From Kribbella italica (lineage in GTDB: Bacteria; Actinomycetota; Actinomycetes; Propionibacteriales; Kribbellaceae): DNA of 64,000 nucleotides. The stretch is taken from the NCBI RefSeq assembly GCF_014205135.1, contig NZ_JACHMY010000001.1:6014001-6078000 (forward strand). Reading direction: 5' to 3'. A program made the translations under genes and the position numbers. Every line of letters starts with the position of its first letter. The stretch's first letter is position 1. Below, piece by piece: positions 59,419 through 64,000 of the stretch. The notes beneath the pieces are model-generated. The model did not search any database. It was not told the origin of the DNA and was given only the letters and a program-made list of their open reading frames with translations.

Positions 59419-60636
59419 ATGACACCGATGATGGCCAAGGTGTTCGGCGGGTGGCTCGGACTGGGCGCGGTCCTGACGGCCGGCGTGGCCGCGGGCATCG
59501 TGCTGAAGCACCCGTTCCGGATCGACGAGGCGAGCGACCTGGGCATCGCGTACGCCGTCCTCGGCGGCTGGCTCGCCGTCCAGCTCGTGCTCGGGATGCT
59601 CGTCGTCGCGGACGCGGTCCGGCTGACCCGCCGCCGCGAGCTCGACGCGTTGCAGCGCGCGGCCGATGGCGTGAAGCTCGCCGCGATCCCGTTCTTCCTG
59701 ATGAACTTCGTCGCGCTGGCCGGCGCGGTCGTGATCCAGGGTGCCGGCGATCGCGACCGGCTCGGTCTCGACGGGTTCCTGGTGGCGCTGCTGTTCGTCG
59801 TACTGACGTATCTCGCGTTGCTGCCGACGTCGGCGTACGGCGTGGGCTGCTTGGTGGTGATGCGCAAGGACGAGCAGGTCGGGCCGGTGTTCTTCGGCAT
59901 CAATGCGACGCTGCATTTTCTGTTCGTCGTCGACGTGCTCAGCTCGATCGTCGTGGTCGAGGTGGCCAGGCGACTGCTCGGGATCGCTCGCGCGCCGGGC
60001 GCTTGGTCGCGGAACCTGATGACCGGTGTGCTGGTCGCCGGTTCATCGCTGGCCACCGTCTGGCTGCTGCTCGTCGCGATCTTCTACGGACTCGATTTCC
60101 GTCCCGACTTCATCGCCGAGGGCATCTTCTGGCTGGTGCTCGTCCCACCGGCGGAGTTCGTACTCCTGGTGGTGGTACCGGTCGTGCCGTTGGTGACGTT
60201 CCGGACCGCTGTGCGGCTGTTCCTCAGTGGCGATCTCGACACATTGCGACGGACGGCCCGGACGGTCAAGCTCGTGCTGATCCCGCTCTTCCTGCAGAAC
60301 TTCGTGATCTGCACGGTCATCGTGCTCGGCCTGACGTTGCTGCCGGTGGTCGTCACCCGCGGCCTCATTCTCTTCGCCGGCCCGGCCGGGCTCGCGTTCG
60401 TCGGCGTCTTCACGGCGACGGGTCTGGTCCCCACGGTGATCGGCACCTACCTGATGCTGCTGCCCACCTCGATCTACGGCGTGACGTGCTTGGCGCTGAT
60501 GATGCGGCTGCGCGCGGTCAGCCCGCGGTACGGCGTGGTGAACACGCTGCTGCATCTCGTCTTCGTCGCCGACATCGTGAGTGCGCTGGCCGTGTTCAGT
60601 GGTGGACGACGTCAGGCCGCCGTGGCTGCTCGCTAG
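59419..60636 (+). CDS. Membrane protein made of two duplicated halves
   Basis: A 405-aa polytopic protein with about ten hydrophobic segments. Each half carries the same order of motifs: RR-ELDALQRAADGVKLAAIPFFLMNFV and DLDTLRRTARTVKLVLIPLFLQNFV, then LLPTSAYGVGCLVVM and LLPTSIYGVTCLALM, then GINATLHFLFVVDVLSSIVV and VVNTLLHLVFVADIVSALAV. So the gene arose by internal duplication. Function unknown. ATG 59419 follows GGAGGGGGGAAAGAG and is preferred to the frame's first codon at 59374. Confidence 0.78.
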   Translation: MTPMMAKVFGGWLGLGAVLTAGVAAGIVLKHPFRIDEASDLGIAYAVLGGWLAVQLVLGMLVVADAVRLTRRRELDALQRAADGVKLAAIPFFLMNFVALAGAVVIQGAGDRDRLGLDGFLVALLFVVLTYLALLPTSAYGVGCLVVMRKDEQVGPVFFGINATLHFLFVVDVLSSIVVVEVARRLLGIARAPGAWSRNLMTGVLVAGSSLATVWLLLVAIFYGLDFRPDFIAEGIFWLVLVPPAEFVLLVVVPVVPLVTFRTAVRLFLSGDLDTLRRTARTVKLVLIPLFLQNFVICTVIVLGLTLLPVVVTRGLILFAGPAGLAFVGVFTATGLVPTVIGTYLMLLPTSIYGVTCLALMMRLRAVSPRYGVVNTLLHLVFVADIVSALAVFSGGRRQAAVAAR

Positions 60637-60672
60637 CAACGGCGGCCCGCAGTAGGTCGTACACGGCCTGCG

Positions 60673-61359
60673 TCAGAGGACGCGCGTGCCGCCGTCGAGC
60701 TCGAGGTCGACCGCGTTGACCGCGCCGTTGCGGAGCAGGAAGTCGACGGCGTCGACGACCTCGTCCACCGTCACCGTGCGGCCGATCGGCGTGCGGTTGA
60801 CGACGTGGGCCAGGTCGGAGTCCGCCCATTTCGGGCTGTCGCCGACGACGCCCGGGTGCAGCACGTTGACGCGCACGGGCGCGAGCTCCACCGCCATCGT
60901 CCGCGCCAGCGCGGAGACGCCGCCGTTGGTCGCGGTCACCATCGTCGAGCCCGGGTAGGGACGGTCCTTCGCCAGACCACCGAGCAGTACGACGGACGCG
61001 CCGGGGTTGAAGCGGCTCGCCAGCACGCGCACGGTCTCGGCGTACCCGACGAGCTTCACCGTCGCCGCGGTCAGTGCGTCCTCGAGGTCGAACCCGGCGA
61101 TGGTGTTCGCACTCTGCGCGATCGCGGTCACGACCAGACGATCGACCGCGGTGATCTCAGCGAGCGCCTCCTCGATCGTCGCCGGCTGCGCGAGATCGAC
61201 CGCCAGCCCACGCGTCGCGCCGCCGACCAGTGCGGCCGCCTCGTCGGCGCCGGCCTTGGTCCGGCTCGTCACCACCACGGAGTCGCCCTGCGCGGCGTAC
61301 TTCCGAGCCACCGCGAGTCCCAGTCCCCCGCTTCCCCCGACCACCAGCACCTCGGCCAC
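60673..61359 (-). CDS. SDR-family protein lacking the catalytic Tyr-x3-Lys
   Basis: A 228-aa Rossmann-fold protein with NAD(P) motif GGSGGLGLA at residues 8-16 and the usual SDR order. The catalytic YxxxK is missing: the expected place reads STMVTATNGGVSALAR. It may bind a cofactor without oxidoreductase activity, or use other residues. The C-terminal DAVDFLLRNGAVNAVDLELDGG is standard. GTG 61359 begins at the fold with GGGACA ahead; an in-frame start 15 codons upstream (61404) is possible. Confidence 0.75.
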   Translation of the reverse strand: MAEVLVVGGSGGLGLAVARKYAAQGDSVVVTSRTKAGADEAAALVGGATRGLAVDLAQPATIEEALAEITAVDRLVVTAIAQSANTIAGFDLEDALTAATVKLVGYAETVRVLASRFNPGASVVLLGGLAKDRPYPGSTMVTATNGGVSALARTMAVELAPVRVNVLHPGVVGDSPKWADSDLAHVVNRTPIGRTVTVDEVVDAVDFLLRNGAVNAVDLELDGGTRVL

Positions 61360-61569
61360 AGCCTGTCCCGCCTTCCAGTCGTCGCCGGCTTGCGCGCCGG
61401 ACACCGATCACCAGCAACCGCGCCGGCCGCCGATCTGTTCCGCGCTTTCGTCAACGGCAGGTGCCGGCGGTGGGCTGTGGCGGGAAACCTTCGGTAAGCG
61501 GTTGCCGAAAGATAGTTGCGGCTGGTTGACTCGGGCCGTGAGGTTCTTCCCTTTCGCCCGGGAGTTGCT

Positions 61570-64000
61570 GTGGAGCTCAGTCGTCGCCGCCTGCTGTCGT
61601 TCGTCCCCGCCGCCGCCCTGCTGACCGCGGTCCATCCCGCGCCGGCCTCGGCCGCCGGCTTGTCCGCCGAAGCTGCCGTAGCCGCCGGGCCTGAACAGTT
61701 GCTGGCCAACCTGGCCGGCATCTTCACCGGGACCGCCGAGTCCAACGTGCGCCCGGAGGTCGCCGCCAAGCTCGCCGCGCTCGACCAGACCGCGCGCACC
61801 TGGCTCGCGGCGATGGACCGCGCCGGCGCGACCGAGGCCTTCGCCGGGCTGCCGCTCGGGACCAGCGACCCGAACCTCAGCGCGTCGTACCAGCACCTCT
61901 ACGAGATCGCGCTCGCCTTCCGGCGTCCCGGCCCGGCCTCCGAACTGCAGGGCAACGCCGCGGTGCGGACCAAGGTGCTCGACAAGCTGACCTGGCTGCA
62001 CGCGAACTACTACGGCGACCAGTCGAAGGGGTACTACGGCAACTGGTTCACCTGGGAGATCGGCATCTCCGGCTTCGCCGGCAAGACCCTCGCGCTGCTC
62101 GACGCGCCGCGCGACCTCGTCACGACGTACGTCGCATCGATGGACGCCTACCTGCGCAGCGGCACCAACGGCGACGTGAATCTCGACTCGCGCTTCCACA
62201 CCGGCGCGAACCTCGCCGACATCACCACCAACCGGATCGTCCAGGGCGCGCTGCTCGCCGACGACGCGCGGATCCGCAAGGCGCTGCAGGACCAGTTCAC
62301 GGTCTTCGCGACGATCGACCCGTACGACCTGCAGCACGGCGTCACCGACGGGTACTACGCGGACGGCTCGTTCATCCAGCACAGCTCGGTCGCGTACACC
62401 GGCTCGTACGGCAAGGGTCTGCTCAGCCGCGTCGTCCAGACCGTCAAGCTGCTCGACGGTACGGCGTACGCGGCAAGCGACGACCTGGTGAAGGTGGTGC
62501 AGGGCTGGGTCGAGACCGGGTTCGCGCCGCTGATCTTCGAGGGCTGGATGATGGAGATCGTCAAGGGCCGCGCGGTCTCGCGGCCGGGCACCGGGTACGA
62601 CGACGTCGCGGTCGTGATCGAGGCGGTCGTCGACCTCGCCGACTACGCGGCCGCCGCGGACGCGGCGCGGCTGCGGTCGTACGTGAAGTTCACCGCGCGG
62701 CCGACGCTGAACCCGAACAGCTTCGTCTCTCCCGTCAGTGTCGCGCGGCTGGCCGAGATCGTCGCAGATCCAGCTGTGGTGCCTGCGGATCTGAACCCGG
62801 CGGCCTCGTCGGTGGCGTTCAACGCGATGGACAAGACCGTGCACCGGCGGCCCGGCTACGCGTTCGCGCTGGCGCGGAACTCGGAGCGGATCAGCAAGTA
62901 CGAGTACATGAGTGGTGAGAACCTGCTGCCGTGGTTCCAGGGTGACGGCGCGTACTACCTCTATCTGTCGGGGCAGGACCAGACGCAGGCGTACGGCGTC
63001 GACTACTTCACCACCGTGTCGCCGTACGGGCTGGCGGGGGTGACCGCGCCGGTCGAGACGCGCCAGTCGATCCCCGCGCTGTACGGGACGGCGTACTACG
63101 ACAACCCGACGCACCCGCTGAACTTCACCCCGTCGTCGGAGTCGCAGAACACCTACGTGTACTTCCCGACCGGCACGAACCGGCACTCCGGTGGCGCGAC
63201 CTTGGACGCGGTCGGGGCGGTCGGGTGGGTGCAGTCCGACGACTACGCCTACGCGCAGCGGGCCGAACTGCCCGACGATTTCGTTGTCTACCGCAACGCT
63301 TCGGCGACCAAGTCGTGGTTCCTGCTCGACGACCAGATCGTCGTCCTGGCCGCGGGCGCCGGCGACGCCCGGCGCGCGGCGACGACGACCGTCGATGCCC
63401 GTCCGTCGGTGGCTCTGCCTGCTGTCGAAGGCGTCCTCCGCAACGGCCGCCGCTGGTCGGGCGCGGGCGTCGCGGATCTCCGCTGGCTCCACTACTCCAA
63501 CGGCGCCCAGTCGGTCGGCTACTACTTCCACGCTGGTTCCCGGGCCCGCGTGGGTCTGGATCAGGTCACCCGCAGCCGCCGCGTCATCCGTACGTCGAAC
63601 CCGGACACCGCGGTCACCCGCAACGTCTTCTCCCTGACCCTCGACCACGCTGCCGGCGCGCTCACCTCCCACGCGTACTCGCTGCTCCCCAACGCGAGCC
63701 GCACTCAGCTGGCCACCCACCGCCCGCCGCGCATCCTCACCAACACCACCCGAGGCCAGGCCATCCAGTCCGCCAACCTCACGGCCGCCAACACCTTCAC
63801 CTCCGGCCCCCACTTCCTCCCCGGCCTGATCATCGACGGCCCCGCCTCCACGATCACCCGCACCACCGGCCGTCACCTCACGGTGGCTGTCTCCGACCCC
63901 ACCTTCGCCCGCGCGACGATCACGCTGACGATCCCGGCCCGCTGGCTCACCCTCACGGCCCCCAACCCCGCCGTCCGCCTCACCCACACCCTCCTCGGCA
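61570..64000 (+). CDS. Polysaccharide lyase family 8 (hyaluronate/chondroitin/xanthan lyase-like), 3'-truncated
   Basis: Over 800 residues before the window ends without a stop. VELSRRRLLSFVPAAALLTA resembles a Tat signal with Ala-rich cleavage region. The alpha/alpha-toroid domain has GNWFTWEIGIS (catalytic Asn region), YYADGSFIQHSSVAYTGSYG (catalytic His and Tyr), SRPGTG, followed by the beta-sandwich (DYFTTVSPYGLAG; GYYFHAGSRARVGLDQV). PL8 enzymes cleave uronic-acid polysaccharides by beta-elimination outside the cell. GTG 61570 follows GGGAG. The exact substrate cannot be told. Confidence 0.9.
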   Translation, partial: MELSRRRLLSFVPAAALLTAVHPAPASAAGLSAEAAVAAGPEQLLANLAGIFTGTAESNVRPEVAAKLAALDQTARTWLAAMDRAGATEAFAGLPLGTSDPNLSASYQHLYEIALAFRRPGPASELQGNAAVRTKVLDKLTWLHANYYGDQSKGYYGNWFTWEIGISGFAGKTLALLDAPRDLVTTYVASMDAYLRSGTNGDVNLDSRFHTGANLADITTNRIVQGALLADDARIRKALQDQFTVFATIDPYDLQHGVTDGYYADGSFIQHSSVAYTGSYGKGLLSRVVQTVKLLDGTAYAASDDLVKVVQGWVETGFAPLIFEGWMMEIVKGRAVSRPGTGYDDVAVVIEAVVDLADYAAAADAARLRSYVKFTARPTLNPNSFVSPVSVARLAEIVADPAVVPADLNPAASSVAFNAMDKTVHRRPGYAFALARNSERISKYEYMSGENLLPWFQGDGAYYLYLSGQDQTQAYGVDYFTTVSPYGLAGVTAPVETRQSIPALYGTAYYDNPTHPLNFTPSSESQNTYVYFPTGTNRHSGGATLDAVGAVGWVQSDDYAYAQRAELPDDFVVYRNASATKSWFLLDDQIVVLAAGAGDARRAATTTVDARPSVALPAVEGVLRNGRRWSGAGVADLRWLHYSNGAQSVGYYFHAGSRARVGLDQVTRSRRVIRTSNPDTAVTRNVFSLTLDHAAGALTSHAYSLLPNASRTQLATHRPPRILTNTTRGQAIQSANLTAANTFTSGPHFLPGLIIDGPASTITRTTGRHLTVAVSDPTFARATITLTIPARWLTLTAPNPAVRLTHTLLG

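Noticed and set aside
61408..63987. 859-codon minus-strand open frame opposite the PL8 gene
   Set aside because: Low-complexity Arg/Gly/Val product; the plus-strand PL8 reading has signal peptide and catalytic motifs.

Overview
The window is high-GC DNA with many GTG starts, four-base ATGA/GTGA gene overlaps and several genes whose -10 box lies 6-7 bases before the start codon (probable leaderless mRNAs). Gene content (Rv0338c-like Fe-S reductase, KdpDE, zinc-free ribosomal protein paralogues, bifunctional-type dCTP deaminase, secreted hydrolases, a GH116 locus) points to a soil actinomycete. A Kribbella-like member of the Propionibacteriales is my best guess, but no rRNA or other marker settles it.

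Layout. 1-0.4 kb: 3' end of a DUF559 gene. 0.4-12.8 kb: a histidine-utilisation (hut) island: hutI, hutF, an M20 amidohydrolase and a four-gene osmoprotectant-type ABC transporter in one tightly overlapped operon; then hutU-hutH; then divergently a GNAT protein, a small membrane protein and an IclR regulator. A palindrome of the form GTCTC-N6-GAGAC sits before hutH, before a second hutH-like gene at 15.1 kb and, degenerately, before the IclR gene, so the regulon can be read from the DNA. 12.9-14.9 kb: a zinc-starvation locus (rpsN, rpmG, CobW-like gene, rpmE) around a Zur-like box. 16.5-21.1 kb: secreted cutinase-like and tandem SGNH hydrolases and a toroid-like protein. 21.2-24.4 kb: kdpED without kdpFABC. 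24.5-29 kb: an accessory stretch with a duplicated terminator, RidA, an HTH/nucleotidyltransferase pair, a methyltransferase, a frameshifted AbiEi-type antitoxin remnant and a T-rich repeat. 29-31.8 kb: cysteine dioxygenase and amidohydrolase divergent from a LacI regulator with two palindromic operators. 31.9-35.4 kb: GAF/winged-helix regulator, aldehyde dehydrogenase and DUF779. 35.4-42.1 kb: GH116 glycosidase with its ABC sugar importer and a RbsD/FucU protein. 43.3-47.7 kb: secreted M36 metallopeptidase whose terminator loop carries an IS30-family element. 48-57.5 kb: Fe-S reductase, lipoproteins, an SDR, and a ribbon-helix-helix/toastrack operon with three 11-bp-spaced operators. 57.5-64 kb: dcd, a 162-nt near-perfect hairpin, MarR regulator, tRNA-Gly, a duplicated membrane protein, an atypical SDR and the start of a PL8 polysaccharide lyase cut by the window end.

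Most notable: (i) the hairpin at 58163-58324, whose departures from Watson-Crick pairing are mostly G.U on the + strand, suggesting an undescribed structured RNA; (ii) a HutH paralogue lacking the MIO serine but carrying the hut operator at exactly the hutH spacing; (iii) the IS30 element in the loop of a 16-bp terminator stem; (iv) the RHH/GPDG-repeat/toastrack operon; (v) a dispersed palindrome and a dispersed T-rich repeat, each present twice.
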